Positions 26,740 to 35,909 of a DNA stretch of 64,000 nucleotides are shown piece after piece. The stretch covers positions 604,907 to 668,906 of the forward strand of contig NZ_LMPQ01000010.1 of assembly GCF_001423905.1 (NCBI RefSeq), read 5' to 3'. The notes under the pieces are model-generated. The model searched no databases. It worked only from the letters and a program-made list of their open reading frames with translations, and was not told the DNA's origin. Both the position numbers and the translations under genes were made by a program. The stretch's first letter is position 1, and each line of letters opens with the position of its first letter. This stretch comes from Frigoribacterium sp. Leaf186 (GTDB lineage: Bacteria > Actinomycetota > Actinomycetes > Actinomycetales > Microbacteriaceae).

Positions 26740-27722
26740 GAGGCGCTGCCCAGGGGGTCACCGCCGGACGGTCCGCCCCCGAGCGGGGCGAACTCGGCGG
26801 CACCGGAGTCGAGCAGCTCGTCGACCACGCGGCCGGCGACCTCGTGCACGTCGGCCAGGCGGGCGACGAGCGGACCGTCGTCGAGCGAGACGGCGTGCGA
26901 CGAGCTGAGTCGCCTGCTGCCATCGGGGCTGTAGACCGTCGCGCTGAGCAACAGCAGCCCGGCGTCGACGACCGCGCTGGCGCCCACGGGTGCGGCACAA
27001 CCGGCCTCGAGACCGGCCAGCACGGCACGCTCGGCCGTGACCACGAGCCGGGTGTCCACGTCTTCGACGGCGGCCAGCCCTCGGGCGAGCGACTCGTTCG
27101 GGTCGCCTTCGCGCACCTCGACGGCCAGGGAGCCCTGACCGGGCGCGCTGGGCCAGAAGCCGAGCCCCAACAGTTCGGTCGCGGCGTCGAGACGGCCGAG
27201 CCGGCCGAGACCGGCGGCACTCAGCAGCACGGCGTCGAGGTCGTCTCCGACCCGCCCGAGGCGCGTGTCGACGTTGCCCCGGATGTCGACCACCTCGAGG
27301 TCGGGGCGGCGGGACCGCAGCTGGGCGGCCCGCCGGGGCGAGCCGGTGCCGACCCGGGCGCCCTCGGGCAGCCCCTCGAGGGTGAGGCCGTCACGCGCGC
27401 ACAGGGCGTCGCGGGCGTCTGCCCGGGCGGGGGTCGCCCCGATGACGAGACCGGGGTGGTTTGCGGTGGGCAGGTCTTTCAGCGAGTGGACGAGCGCGTC
27501 GCACTCGTCGGCCAGCAGGGCCTCGCGCAAGGCGCTGGCGAAGACCCCGGTGCCACCGAGCGAGGCGAGCGACTCGCCGGAACCCTGCGACCGGTCGCCC
27601 TCGGTCTTGATGCGGACGAGTTCGACGTCACGCCCCGTCGCGGCCGCGATGCGGTCGGCCACGGTCGTCGACTGGGCGACGGCCAACGCGCTGCCCCGGG
27701 TGCCGATGCGGATGGTCGCCAC
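26736..27722 (-). CDS. hemC: Hydroxymethylbilane synthase (porphobilinogen deaminase)
   Basis: Polymerises four porphobilinogens into hydroxymethylbilane. 328 residues. Motifs are RIGTRGSALAVAQ, VHSLKDLPT (catalytic Asp nearby), GTGSPRRAAQLRSRRPDL and the dipyrromethane-binding cysteine in LEAGCAAPVGA (about 242). GTG start at 27722 lies only three bases after hemH, and its end overlaps hemD. The extended Gly/Pro-rich C-terminus is dispensable-looking. Confidence 0.97.
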   Translation of the reverse strand: MATIRIGTRGSALAVAQSTTVADRIAAATGRDVELVRIKTEGDRSQGSGESLASLGGTGVFASALREALLADECDALVHSLKDLPTANHPGLVIGATPARADARDALCARDGLTLEGLPEGARVGTGSPRRAAQLRSRRPDLEVVDIRGNVDTRLGRVGDDLDAVLLSAAGLGRLGRLDAATELLGLGFWPSAPGQGSLAVEVREGDPNESLARGLAAVEDVDTRLVVTAERAVLAGLEAGCAAPVGASAVVDAGLLLLSATVYSPDGSRRLSSSHAVSLDDGPLVARLADVHEVAGRVVDELLDSGAAEFAPLGGGPSGGDPLGSAS

Positions 27723-27725
27723 GGG

Positions 27726-28949
27726 TCAGGGGGCCAGACCGGACAGGGCCGGCTTGAACCCGAGTCGCACGTTCTCGCAGCAGCCCGGGCGGCACACGTC
27801 GTACCAGGGGCCGAGGTCGGTCACGTGCGGCCGGTCTTCGGCCGGGACCCCGTCACGACGTTCGAGCACGAGGTCGACGAGCCCGGCGACGTAGGTCGGG
27901 TCGATGCCGGGCGTGGGGGTGCGCGTCGCCCAGAAGCCGTTCTTCTCGCTGGTCTCCATCGCCTCGTTGTCCAAGTCCCACATGACCTCCATGTGGTCGC
28001 TGACGAAGCCGAGCGGCACGATGACGACGGCACGAGTGGGCCCGCCGGCCAGGTCGTCGATGGCGTCGTTGATGTCGGGTTCGAGCCAGGGCATCGACGG
28101 CGGGCCGCTGCGCGACTGGTAGACGAGCTGCCAGGGCACGGTCGTGCCGCCACCCTCGGGCAGGTCGAGGTCGAGGGCCGCCTCGGCCGCGGCCATGACG
28201 ACCTCGGCGACCGCCTTGTGCTGCGCCGCGTAAGCGCCGTCGGCGTCGAAGCCGCGCGCCTCGGGGCCGCTCTTGGCCGCGTCGGTCGACGGGATCGAGT
28301 GCGTCGCGAACAGCACCTGCACCTCGGTCGACAGGTCGAGGCCCTCGTTCTCGGCGCGGGCCTTGACGAGGGCGTCACGGACGCCGTCGATGAACGGCTG
28401 CACGAACCCGGGGTGGTCGAAGAACTGGCGCACCTTGTCGATCTGCATCGTGCCCTCGAGGCCGGTGGCGTCGAGCGCCATCGCGAAGTCCTCGCGGTAC
28501 TGGCGGCACGAGCTGTACGACGAGTAGGCGCTGGTCGCGACGGCGATCAGCTTGCGGAACCCGCGCTCGTCGGCCTCGCGCACGGCGTCGGCCATGTACG
28601 GCTGCCAGTTGCGGTTGCCCCAGATCACCGGCAGGTCGATGCCGCGGCTCGCCAGCTCGGCCTCGAGGGCGGCCTTGAGCTCGCGGTTGTGCTCGTTGAT
28701 CGGGCTGACGCCGCCGAAGTGGCGGTAGTGGGTGGCGACCTCTTCGAGCCGCTCTTCGGGGATGCCCCGACCGCGCGTGACGTTGCGCAGGAACGGGATG
28801 ACGTCGTCCTGCCCCTCGGGGCCGCCGAAGCCCGCGAGCAGGATGGCGTCGTAGTCGGTCGGCTCGGAGACGTGCTCGGGGCCTGCGGCCGCGGCCGGGG
28901 TGGCGTTGCGGACGAGCTGCCCGTTGGTGATGTGGCTGGTGTCGGTCAC
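27726..28949 (-). CDS. hemH: Coproporphyrin III ferrochelatase
   Basis: Inserts iron into coproporphyrin III in the actinobacterial/firmicute haem route. 407 residues. Conserved parts include LLAGFGGPEGQDDV, GNRNWQPYMADAV, TSAYSSYSSCRQY and LFATHSIP with the catalytic His. The C-terminus ends in a cysteine cluster, DVCRPGCCENVR, typical of the [2Fe-2S]-containing actinobacterial enzymes. GTG start is fixed by the GTGA overlap with the hemQ stop. Confidence 0.95.
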   Translation of the reverse strand: MTDTSHITNGQLVRNATPAAAAGPEHVSEPTDYDAILLAGFGGPEGQDDVIPFLRNVTRGRGIPEERLEEVATHYRHFGGVSPINEHNRELKAALEAELASRGIDLPVIWGNRNWQPYMADAVREADERGFRKLIAVATSAYSSYSSCRQYREDFAMALDATGLEGTMQIDKVRQFFDHPGFVQPFIDGVRDALVKARAENEGLDLSTEVQVLFATHSIPSTDAAKSGPEARGFDADGAYAAQHKAVAEVVMAAAEAALDLDLPEGGGTTVPWQLVYQSRSGPPSMPWLEPDINDAIDDLAGGPTRAVVIVPLGFVSDHMEVMWDLDNEAMETSEKNGFWATRTPTPGIDPTYVAGLVDLVLERRDGVPAEDRPHVTDLGPWYDVCRPGCCENVRLGFKPALSGLAP

Positions 28950-29719
28950 GACAAGACCTCGATGATGTCGGTGGTGGGGATGCGTCGGCCCGTGTAGAAC
29001 GGGATCTCTTCGCGGACGTGGCGGCGGGCCTCGGTGTAGCGCAGGTCGCGCATGAGGTCGACGAGTTGGACGAGCTCGGGAGCCTCGAGCGCGAGGATCC
29101 ACTCGTAGTCGCCGAGCGAGAAGCTGGCGACCGTGTTGGTCAGCACCGCGCGGTGCTCGGAGCCCTGCTTGCCGTGCTCGGCGAGCATCTGACGCCGCTC
29201 GGCCTCGGGCAGCAGGTACCACTCGTAGCTGCGGACGAACGGGTACACCGTGAGCCAGGTCTCTGGCGCCTTGCCGCGCATGAAGGCCGGGCTGTGGTTG
29301 CGCGAGAACTCGGCCTCGCGGTGCATGCCCATGGCGTTCCAGGTGGGCAGCAGGCCGCCGAGCACGTCGGTGCGCAGCAACTGCCGGTAGGCCGACTGGA
29401 CGGCCTCGGGCACCTCGCCGTGCAGCCAGATCATGATGTCGGCGTCGGCACGCAGCGCGCTGACGTCGTAGAAGCCGCGCACGGTGACGCCGAGGCCGGC
29501 GAGGGCGTCGACGACCGCGTCGAGCTGCGGCACGTCGTCGAGCTCGGGGGCGTAGGGGTTCTGGGGGTCGCGACGCAGCACGGCCCAGAGTGTGTAGCCG
29601 AGTCGCTCGGCCGGGGGCGGCGTGCTCGACGAGGCCTCGTCGGCGTCGGTCTGTGCGGGTGCTGCGGGTGATTCGGACGTCGGCAGTACGGGCGCTGCCG
29701 CGTCGGCGCTGGAACTCAT
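28946..29719 (-). CDS. hemQ: Coproheme decarboxylase (HemQ, chlorite dismutase family)
   Basis: Converts iron-coproporphyrin III to haem b with peroxide, the last step of the coproporphyrin-dependent pathway. 257 residues. About 35 disordered N-terminal residues precede GYTLWAVLRR. The reactive tyrosine lies in TVYPFVRSYEWYLL, and the axial histidine is in MLAEHGKQG. GAGGGAG sits about nine bases before the ATG. It starts the hemQ-hemH-hemC-hemD-hemB-hemL run and proves, with hemY and hemH, that haem is made via coproporphyrin rather than protoporphyrin. Confidence 0.95.
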   Translation of the reverse strand: MSSSADAAAPVLPTSESPAAPAQTDADEASSSTPPPAERLGYTLWAVLRRDPQNPYAPELDDVPQLDAVVDALAGLGVTVRGFYDVSALRADADIMIWLHGEVPEAVQSAYRQLLRTDVLGGLLPTWNAMGMHREAEFSRNHSPAFMRGKAPETWLTVYPFVRSYEWYLLPEAERRQMLAEHGKQGSEHRAVLTNTVASFSLGDYEWILALEAPELVQLVDLMRDLRYTEARRHVREEIPFYTGRRIPTTDIIEVLS

Positions 29720-29819
29720 GCAGTCATTCTCCCTCTCGGCTCGCTGGGAGCCCAACCAGGTTGCTCCCGGTCGAGCGAACGGGGCCGGGGCCCGGGCTGG
29801 GGACGAGCCGAGCAGCCGG

Positions 29820-30047
29820 TCAGCGTCGCTTGACGACCGCGACGACGACGCCGGCCACGGCCAGCGCACCCGCCCCGGCGGCGGCGAGCCACGGGGTCTT
29901 GTCGCGGTCGAACGACGACTTGGCCCGGTGGCCGGCGATGCCGAGCTGCTTGGGCACGTTCAGCTTGTCTTCGAGCTCGTTGAGAGTGGCCGCGAGCTCG
30001 GCGCGCGTGCGGTCGATGTTGGCCTGGATTTCGCTGCTGTCGCTCAT
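29820..30047 (-). CDS. DUF3618 family small membrane protein
   Basis: 75 residues. The N-terminal IQANIDRTRAELAATLNELEDKLN is the hallmark of DUF3618, followed by one membrane helix (WLAAAGAGALAVAGVVVAVV) and a KRR tail. The function is unknown, but relatives often travel with the phage-holin-like and YtxH-like genes found directly upstream. All three are on the same strand and are inserted between hemQ and hemY. Confidence 0.85.
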   Translation of the reverse strand: MSDSSEIQANIDRTRAELAATLNELEDKLNVPKQLGIAGHRAKSSFDRDKTPWLAAAGAGALAVAGVVVAVVKRR

Positions 30048-30094
30048 GGGGCTCCTGTCGGGAACGGGGAAGGCGGGAGGGTCGAGGAGGCGCG

Positions 30095-30544
30095 TCAGCG
30101 CTCGTCGAGGCGGGCGCCGGGGATCGAGCCCACGCCCTTGACGGCCTTCAGGTCGGCCTTGAGGCTGGCGATGGTCTTCTCGGGGACGGCAGGCAGCCCC
30201 TTCTTGATCGCCTTGTACCCGAGGAACGCGAGCAGGGCGGCCACGAGCAGCAGCACGCCCGCGACGATGAGCGCCGAGGCCCAGCCGGGCAGCCAGATGG
30301 CGAGCAGCAGGACGATGCCGGTCAGCAGCACGCCGAGCATCGCGAAGACGAAGACCAGGGCCCCGACGAGGAACCCCGCGCCGATGCCGAACGCCTTGAG
30401 CGTGCCGATGACCTCGTACTTGAGCAGGGCCAGTTCGCCCTTGACGAGGTCGGTGACCAGAGACGGGACGTCTTGCACGAGGGCGAAGAGCGACCGCGGC
30501 TTCGTCTTGTGCCGCACCTTGTCGCTGCGCGTCGAGTCGGTCAC
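30095..30544 (-). CDS. Actinobacterial holin-X family (phage-holin-like) membrane protein
   Basis: 149 residues with two long adjacent hydrophobic hairpins (about 50-80 and 85-110) between a charged N-terminus (SLFALVQDVPSLVTDLVKGELALLKYE) and a basic C-terminus. This matches the putative actinobacterial holin-X/DUF1469 family, which is chromosomal and not evidence of a prophage. The GTG start overlaps the upstream stop by four bases. A CGAGGAGGCGCG copy (30083-30094) touches its stop codon. Confidence 0.82.
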   Translation of the reverse strand: MTDSTRSDKVRHKTKPRSLFALVQDVPSLVTDLVKGELALLKYEVIGTLKAFGIGAGFLVGALVFVFAMLGVLLTGIVLLLAIWLPGWASALIVAGVLLLVAALLAFLGYKAIKKGLPAVPEKTIASLKADLKAVKGVGSIPGARLDER

Positions 30545-30789
30545 TTCTTGCGACCGCCGCCGAAGAGCTTGGAGATGCCGCGGGTGATGCCCGTGACGAC
30601 GGCGTCGACGCCGTCGGCCGTCTTGGCGCCGGCGAAGTCCTGGCCCTTGACGACCTGACGCTGCACCGCCCGGCTGTTCCAGACCTTGGACGCCCTCTCG
30701 GTGATCTGCTCGTACCGGTCGTGACCGGCGCGGGCGCCGAGCACGAATCCGACAGCGGCTCCGGCGACGAAGATCAGTTTGCCTCGCAC
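30541..30789 (-). CDS. YtxH-like small membrane protein
   Basis: 82 residues. A single glycine-rich membrane segment (LIFVAGAAVGFVLGARAG) at the N-terminus is followed by an amphipathic region (RYEQITERASKVWNSRAVQRQV) and a basic end. This resembles YtxH-type envelope-stress proteins; no biochemical function can be given. GTG at 30789 has GGAG about seven bases upstream, and the stop overlaps the next gene (GTGA). Confidence 0.75.
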   Translation of the reverse strand: MRGKLIFVAGAAVGFVLGARAGHDRYEQITERASKVWNSRAVQRQVVKGQDFAGAKTADGVDAVVTGITRGISKLFGGGRKK

Positions 30790-30905
30790 GGGGACTCCAT
30801 TCGTGGTCGTACGCGCGACGGCATGTGCCGCACACGTCCGTCCAATGTAGCCCGAGCGGGCTGCCGGACGCCCGCGCCGGACCGAACCCGACCGACCCCG
30901 AGGCA

Positions 30906-32270
30906 TCAGTCGCGCGGCGGGGGCGACGTGAGAGACGCCACGAGGGTGGCGGCCTGACGACGCGAGTGGGCGACGATCGCGGCGAGCCCGCGGCCCGCCA
31001 CCGCGCCTCCTGCCTGCACGACCTCGACCACGGGTGCAGTCGCGGCCGCCGCCTCGGCCCGGCGCGGGGAGTCCCAGGTGGCGCGGCCGAAGCCGACCAG
31101 GTGGCGGTCGGCGAGGTCGACGCCGAGCAGGGTCGAGGCGTCGGCGAGCGCCGCGTCGCGCACCTCGGCGTCGGGTGTGCCCCGGTCGACGACGGGCGAG
31201 TCGAAGCTGAGCCGCAGCACGTGGCGCCCTTCGGCGAGATCGGCGAGCCAGCTCCACTTGACCGTGGCGTGGGTGAGCGCCTTGGCGCGCAGGCCGGTCG
31301 AGCCGGGGGCGACGAGGACGCCCGTGCCGCGGGGGGCCGCGTCGAGCTCGGGGCGCTCGACGACCAGGGTCGCGAGCGTGATCGCGCCGGGCGGCACCGA
31401 GGAGGCGCGGGTCGTCAGGGCCACCGCGTCGTGGTCTCCGACGGCCAGCACGACCCGTCGCGCCCGGACGTGCGCACCGCCGACGGTCTCGACGCCCGTC
31501 TCGTCGATCGACCGGACCCGGGTGCCGAGGCGGACGTCGACTCCGAGGCGTTCGAGGTCGGCGACGATCGGGTCGACCAACCGGGCCAGGCCGCCCCGGA
31601 TGCCGGCCACCGCCGAACCGGCCGGGGCGAGCGCGCGCAACCCGAGCACGGCGGCGGCGAGGCTGCCCTCGCGCTGCAGGGCCGAGCGCAGCCCCGGGGC
31701 GACCCGGTCGGCGGCGAGCAGGTCGGGGTGCAGCGAGTGGACCCCCGAGACGATGGGGCTGACGAGCCGGTCGACGACGGCGTCGCCCATACGGGCGCGC
31801 ACGAGACCCCCCAGCGTGGTTTCTTCGGAGCCGACCTCGGCGGGCAGCTCGGCGTCGGCGAGCGCACGCCGCACCCCGGCCTCGCCGACCACGGCCCGGA
31901 CGTCGGGCGCCGTCGGGTCGCCGGGGATGCCGAGCAGCCCCGTGCGCGGGATGGGGAACGACTCGCCGTCGGCCTCGTGCAGCCAGGCGCCGCGCGGGTC
32001 GGGCAGGACGATGTCGTCGCCCAGGCCGAGCTCGGTCGCGAAGCCGGCGACGGTGCCGCCACGGGTCGCGAAGCTCTCGGCCCCGGCGTCGAGGGCGATG
32101 CCGGCGACCACGTGGCGCGAGACCTCGCCGCCGAGCCGGTCGGACGCCTCGAAGAGCACGACGCCCAGCCCGGCGGCGGCCAGGTCGCGGGCGAGCACGA
32201 TGCCACCCATGCCGCCGCCCACCACGGCGACGTCGACGGCGCCGCCCGGGGTGGCGACGGGCGCGGTCAC
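30906..32270 (-). CDS. hemY: Coproporphyrinogen III oxidase (HemY/CgoX type)
   Basis: FAD flavoprotein oxidising coproporphyrinogen III to coproporphyrin III. 454 residues. The dinucleotide motif VAVVGGGMGGIVLARDL is at about 13-29, FEASDRLGG at about 37-45, and the C-terminal FAD contact region GRGLAAIVAHSRRQA is near the end. Substrate assignment follows from the presence of hemQ and the CpfC-like ferrochelatase. The GTG start overlaps the hemE stop by four bases. It contains a CGAGGAGGCGCG copy (31398-31409), read as the peptide TTRASS. Confidence 0.9.
   Translation of the reverse strand: MTAPVATPGGAVDVAVVGGGMGGIVLARDLAAAGLGVVLFEASDRLGGEVSRHVVAGIALDAGAESFATRGGTVAGFATELGLGDDIVLPDPRGAWLHEADGESFPIPRTGLLGIPGDPTAPDVRAVVGEAGVRRALADAELPAEVGSEETTLGGLVRARMGDAVVDRLVSPIVSGVHSLHPDLLAADRVAPGLRSALQREGSLAAAVLGLRALAPAGSAVAGIRGGLARLVDPIVADLERLGVDVRLGTRVRSIDETGVETVGGAHVRARRVVLAVGDHDAVALTTRASSVPPGAITLATLVVERPELDAAPRGTGVLVAPGSTGLRAKALTHATVKWSWLADLAEGRHVLRLSFDSPVVDRGTPDAEVRDAALADASTLLGVDLADRHLVGFGRATWDSPRRAEAAAATAPVVEVVQAGGAVAGRGLAAIVAHSRRQAATLVASLTSPPPRD
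31398..31409 (+). repeat. Reference copy of the dispersed CGAGGAGGCGCG word
   Basis: The 12-mer CGAGGAGGCGCG occurs in forward orientation at 5870, 9972, 12468, 14536, 16817, 30083, 31398, 33389, 38899, 47829 and 51251. It occurs in reverse at 7142, 9805, 17606, 35791, 46302 and 47937. The 9-bp core GGAGGCGCG has about 38 copies in total. Several extend to CGAGGAGGCGCGGGTCG. Confidence 0.85.
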
Positions 32271-33334
32271 AGCGTGTGGGCGAGCTCGACGATGCGGGTC
32301 AGCACGTCGGGGTCGGTCTCGGGGCTGACGCCGTGGCCGAGGTTGAGCACATGGGCGGGGGCCGCCCGACCGCGCTCGACGACGTCGCGCACGTGGGCCT
32401 CGAGCACGGGCCAGGGCGCCTGCAGCATCGCCGGGTCGACGTTGCCCTGCACGGGGGTCGCCCCGTCCAGCCGGCGCGAGGCCTCGTCGAGCGGGATGCG
32501 CCAGTCGACGCCCACGGCGTCGGTGCCCACGTCGCGCATGGCGGCGAGCACCTCGCCGCTGCCGACGCCGAAGTGGATGCGCGGCACGTCGAGGTCGGCC
32601 ACGTGCGACAGGGCGCGGGCCGAGTGGCGGGCGACGTGCGCGGTGTAGTCGGCCAGCGACAGCGAGCCGACCCACGAGTCGAAGAGCTGGGCGGCGCTGG
32701 CGCCGGCGAGCACCTGCGCGCGCAAGAACGCACCCGTCACGTCGGCCGCCCAGGTGAGCAGGGCGTCCCAGGTCTCGGGGTCGCCGTGCATCAGGGCGCG
32801 GGCCCGGATGTGGTCCTTCGACGGGCCGCCCTCGACGAGGTACGCGGCGAGGGTGAAGGGGGCGCCGGCGAACCCGATCAGCGGCGTGCTGCCGAGCTGC
32901 GCGACGGTCTGGGCGACGCCCGCGGCGATCGGCGCCAGCGCCTCCTGGTCGATCGGCCGGAGGGCCGCGACGTCGGCCGCCGTGCGGATCGGCGTCTCGA
33001 GCACCGGCCCGCGACCGGGCACGATGTCGACCGCGACGCCCGCCAGCTTGATCGGCACGACGATGTCGCTGAAGAAGATGCCCGCGTCGACTCCGTGGCG
33101 GCGCACCGGCTGCATCGTGATCTCGCTCGCCAGGTCGGGGGTGAGGCAGGCGTCGAGCATCTTGGTGCCGACGCGCAGCTCGCGGTATTCGGGCAGCGAG
33201 CGCCCCGCCTGGCGCATGAACCACACCGGCAGGGTCTCGGGCCGGTCGCCCCGTAGCGCGCGGACGAGCGGCGACCGGGTCGTGAGGCCGGTGGCCAGGG
33301 GGTGCTGATCGGGCAGGGCGGGGTTCTGGGTCAC
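32267..33334 (-). CDS. hemE: Uroporphyrinogen decarboxylase
   Basis: Decarboxylates the four acetate side chains of uroporphyrinogen III to give coproporphyrinogen III. 355 residues. The N-terminal PVWFMRQAGRSLPEYR is the classic signature, and the substrate-binding Asp lies in GIFFSDIVVPIKLAG. GFAGAPFTLAAYLVEGG and LNLGHGV further confirm it. GTG start at 33334. It is coupled to hemY by overlap, forming a two-gene unit upstream of the DUF3618/holin/YtxH trio. Confidence 0.97.
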   Translation of the reverse strand: MTQNPALPDQHPLATGLTTRSPLVRALRGDRPETLPVWFMRQAGRSLPEYRELRVGTKMLDACLTPDLASEITMQPVRRHGVDAGIFFSDIVVPIKLAGVAVDIVPGRGPVLETPIRTAADVAALRPIDQEALAPIAAGVAQTVAQLGSTPLIGFAGAPFTLAAYLVEGGPSKDHIRARALMHGDPETWDALLTWAADVTGAFLRAQVLAGASAAQLFDSWVGSLSLADYTAHVARHSARALSHVADLDVPRIHFGVGSGEVLAAMRDVGTDAVGVDWRIPLDEASRRLDGATPVQGNVDPAMLQAPWPVLEAHVRDVVERGRAAPAHVLNLGHGVSPETDPDVLTRIVELAHTL

Positions 33335-33402
33335 GGGGACGATCTTCCCATCGCCCGCTGGGCGCCGAGTCGACGAGGCGCGTCGCGTCGAGGAGGCGCG
33401 GG

Positions 33403-34416
33403 TCACGAGACCTTGACGACCATCTTCCCGACGTTGTCACCGCGCATCAGACCGGTGAAGGCGTCGAACGCCTTGTCGACGCCCTCGACGACGGTCTCGT
33501 CGTACACGACGTCGCCGGCGGCGAGCCACGGGCCCATCTCGGCCTGGAACGCCGGGGCGAGGTGGCGGTAGTCGCCGAGCGTGAAGCCCTTCATGGTCAG
33601 ACCGCGGGTGACCATGTTCGTCAGGCCGGTGATGCCGACCGGGGCACCGGTCGAGTTGTAGTTCGCGATCGAACCGCAGAGCGCGGCGCGACCGCCGGTG
33701 CGGAACGAGGCGAGGGCGGCCGAGAGGTGGTCGCCGCCGACGTTGTCGAAGTAGAGGTCGATGCCGTCGGGCGCGGCCTCGGCGAGCAGCTCGGTGACGT
33801 CGCCGTCGCGGTAGTTGAAGGCGGCGTCGAAGCCGTACTTCGAGGTGAGCAGGTCGACCTTCTCGGCCGAGCCGGCGCTGCCCACGACGCGCGAGGCGCC
33901 CTTGAGCCGGGCGATCTGGCCGACCATCGTACCGACGGCCCCGGCGGCGCCCGAGACGAAGACGACGTCGCCCTCGCGGATGCCGGCGATCTCGGTCAGG
34001 CCGACGTACGCCGTGAGCCCGGTGAGGCCGAGCACGCCCAGGTACGCCGACAGGGGCACGCCGTCGACGGGCTGCACGGCACGGAACGCGGCCGCGCCTC
34101 CCTGGGCCACGTCACGCCAGCCCTGCTCGTGCAGCACGACCGTGCCGACGGCCAGGTCGTCCGAGCGCGACTCGACGACGCGCCCCACGGCACCGCCGGT
34201 CATGGTCTCGCCGAGGGCGAACGGCGGCACGTACGACTTCACGTCGTTCATGCGACCGCGCATGTAGGGGTCGACCGAGAGGTACTCGTTCTGCACGCGC
34301 ACCTCGCCGTCGGCGAGCTCGGGCAGCGTCACCTCGACGCGGGCGACGTCGTCGGGGGTCGGTTCGCCGTGCGGGCGGGCGACGAGCTGCCACTGGATGC
34401 TGGTGGTCGAGGTCAT
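33403..34416 (-). CDS. NADP-dependent MDR oxidoreductase (leukotriene B4 dehydrogenase-like)
   Basis: 337 residues, zinc-less medium-chain reductase of the PTGR/alkenal double-bond reductase group. SVDPYMRGRM near residue 50 and the NADP loop VSGAAGAVGTMVGQIA near 153-168 identify it, followed by FDNVGGDHL. It probably reduces activated C=C bonds of enals or enones. AAGGAGA lies six bases before the ATG. Its 3' end is immediately next to a CGAGGAGGCGCG copy at 33389-33400. Divergent from hemA, with no obvious haem role. Confidence 0.9.
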   Translation of the reverse strand: MTSTTSIQWQLVARPHGEPTPDDVARVEVTLPELADGEVRVQNEYLSVDPYMRGRMNDVKSYVPPFALGETMTGGAVGRVVESRSDDLAVGTVVLHEQGWRDVAQGGAAAFRAVQPVDGVPLSAYLGVLGLTGLTAYVGLTEIAGIREGDVVFVSGAAGAVGTMVGQIARLKGASRVVGSAGSAEKVDLLTSKYGFDAAFNYRDGDVTELLAEAAPDGIDLYFDNVGGDHLSAALASFRTGGRAALCGSIANYNSTGAPVGITGLTNMVTRGLTMKGFTLGDYRHLAPAFQAEMGPWLAAGDVVYDETVVEGVDKAFDAFTGLMRGDNVGKMVVKVS

Positions 34417-34566
34417 GGTGTCTCCTTGGTCGGTGCGGGGCGGGCCCGGTCGGAATGCGAGGCCGGGCCCTCGTGTTGCAAGCTGCAACCGTCGTGCGGC
34501 ATTCCCGGCCACTCGACGTCGAGTCAACGCCCAGCCGAAAACGCCGATCAGAGTTAGGATCACCCA

Positions 34567-35853
34567 GTGCTCATCTGCCTCACGGCGTCCCACCGGAACG
34601 CCAGCTTCGACCTCCTCGAGAGGCTGAGCATCGGCGCACCCTCGGCGGTGGGCACCCTGGTCGACGGCAGCGACTTCGTCAGCGGCGCCGTCGTGCTCGC
34701 GACCTGCAACCGCTTCGAGGCCTACCTCGACGTCGACGAGCCCCTCACCGCCGGCAGCGCCCTCGCCGTCGAGGCGACCATCGAGACGATGAGCACCGCC
34801 AGCGGCGTCGAGGCCGACGACCTGCGCGACAGCGTCCGGGTCATCACGGGCGACGAGGTCGTCGAGCACCTGTTCGCCGTCAGCACCGGCCTCGAGTCGG
34901 TCGTCGTCGGCGAGGACGAGATCTCGGGCCAGGTGCGACGCTCGCTCGAGCGCGCCCGTCACGACGGCACCACCTCGCGCGACCTCGAGCGGCTCTTCCA
35001 GAAGGCGTCGCAGACCTCGCGCGGCATCAAGAACCAGACGAACGTCGGAGGCGCGGGTCGGTCCCTCGTCCGCCTCGCCCTCGAGCTGGCGTCCTCGCGC
35101 GTGACCGACTGGTCCGAGGCGCGCGTCCTCATCGTGGGCACCGGCCAGTACGCGGCCACCACCGTCGCGGCCCTCCGCGACCGGGGCGCCGACCAGCTCG
35201 CCGTCTACTCGGGCTCGGGTCGCGCCGAGTGGTTCGGACTCAAGCACGCCGCGACGCCCTACGACGACCTCGCGACCGCCGTCGCCTGGAGCGACGTGCT
35301 GATCACCTGCACCTCGACCACCGAGCCGGTCGTCACCCGCGACGTCGTGCACCCCGGCGGCCGCCGCCTGGTCATCGACCTCGGCCTGCCCCGCAACGTC
35401 GACCCGCTCGTCTCGAGCGTCGAGGGCGTCGAGCTGCTCGACCTCGAGACCATCAGCCTGCACGCCCCGCTGCCCCAGCTCAGTGCGGCCGACGACGCCC
35501 GCGCCCTCGTGTCGTCGGCGGCCGCCGAGTTCCAGGCCGTCGCCGCCGAACAGTCGCTCACCCCCTCGGTCGTCGCGCTGCGCAAGCACGTCTTCGACCT
35601 GCTCGACGCCGAGATCGAGCGGGCCCGGTCGCGCGGCGACTCGTCCGAGCGCACCGAGTCGGCGCTCCGCCACCTCGCCGGCGTCCTGCTGCACACCCCG
35701 TCCGTCCGGGCGCGCGAGCTGGCCCGCGAGGGCCGCGGCGACGAGTTCCGCGACGGCCTCGAGGCGCTGTTCGGCGTGACCGACGCGCGCCGCGCCTCCT
35801 CGTCCTCGAGCCTGCGTGCCGTCGACGACGACCGTCAGGCCTCGGCGGGCTGA
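34567..35853 (+). CDS. hemA: Glutamyl-tRNA reductase
   Basis: First committed enzyme of C5 haem synthesis, reducing glutamyl-tRNA to glutamate-1-semialdehyde. 428 residues. The catalytic Cys is in [15 protein letters not shown] (about residue 50), with [10 protein letters not shown] and the NADPH domain [17 protein letters not shown] following. GTG at 34567 follows TAGGAT (34555-34560) by six bases, so it is leaderless. It is separated from and opposed to the other haem genes, so first-step control is independent of the operon. The C-terminal ARRASSSSS comes from a copy of the dispersed word (35791-35802). Confidence 0.96.
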   Translation: MLICLTASHRNASFDLLERLSIGAPSAVGTLVDGSDFVSGAVVLATCNRFEAYLDVDEPLTAGSALAVEATIETMSTASGVEADDLRDSVRVITGDEVVEHLFAVSTGLESVVVGEDEISGQVRRSLERARHDGTTSRDLERLFQKASQTSRGIKNQTNVGGAGRSLVRLALELASSRVTDWSEARVLIVGTGQYAATTVAALRDRGADQLAVYSGSGRAEWFGLKHAATPYDDLATAVAWSDVLITCTSTTEPVVTRDVVHPGGRRLVIDLGLPRNVDPLVSSVEGVELLDLETISLHAPLPQLSAADDARALVSSAAAEFQAVAAEQSLTPSVVALRKHVFDLLDAEIERARSRGDSSERTESALRHLAGVLLHTPSVRARELAREGRGDEFRDGLEALFGVTDARRASSSSSLRAVDDDRQASAG

Positions 35854-35909
35854 CCGCCCGCCGGTCGGCCGTGCGCCGGCCCGTCGTCGTCGTGCCCGAA
35901 GATGGCCTG

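Noticed and set aside
30095-30544. Holin-like gene considered as a prophage remnant
   Set aside because: The family is chromosomal in actinobacteria, and no integrase, lysin or structural phage gene is nearby.
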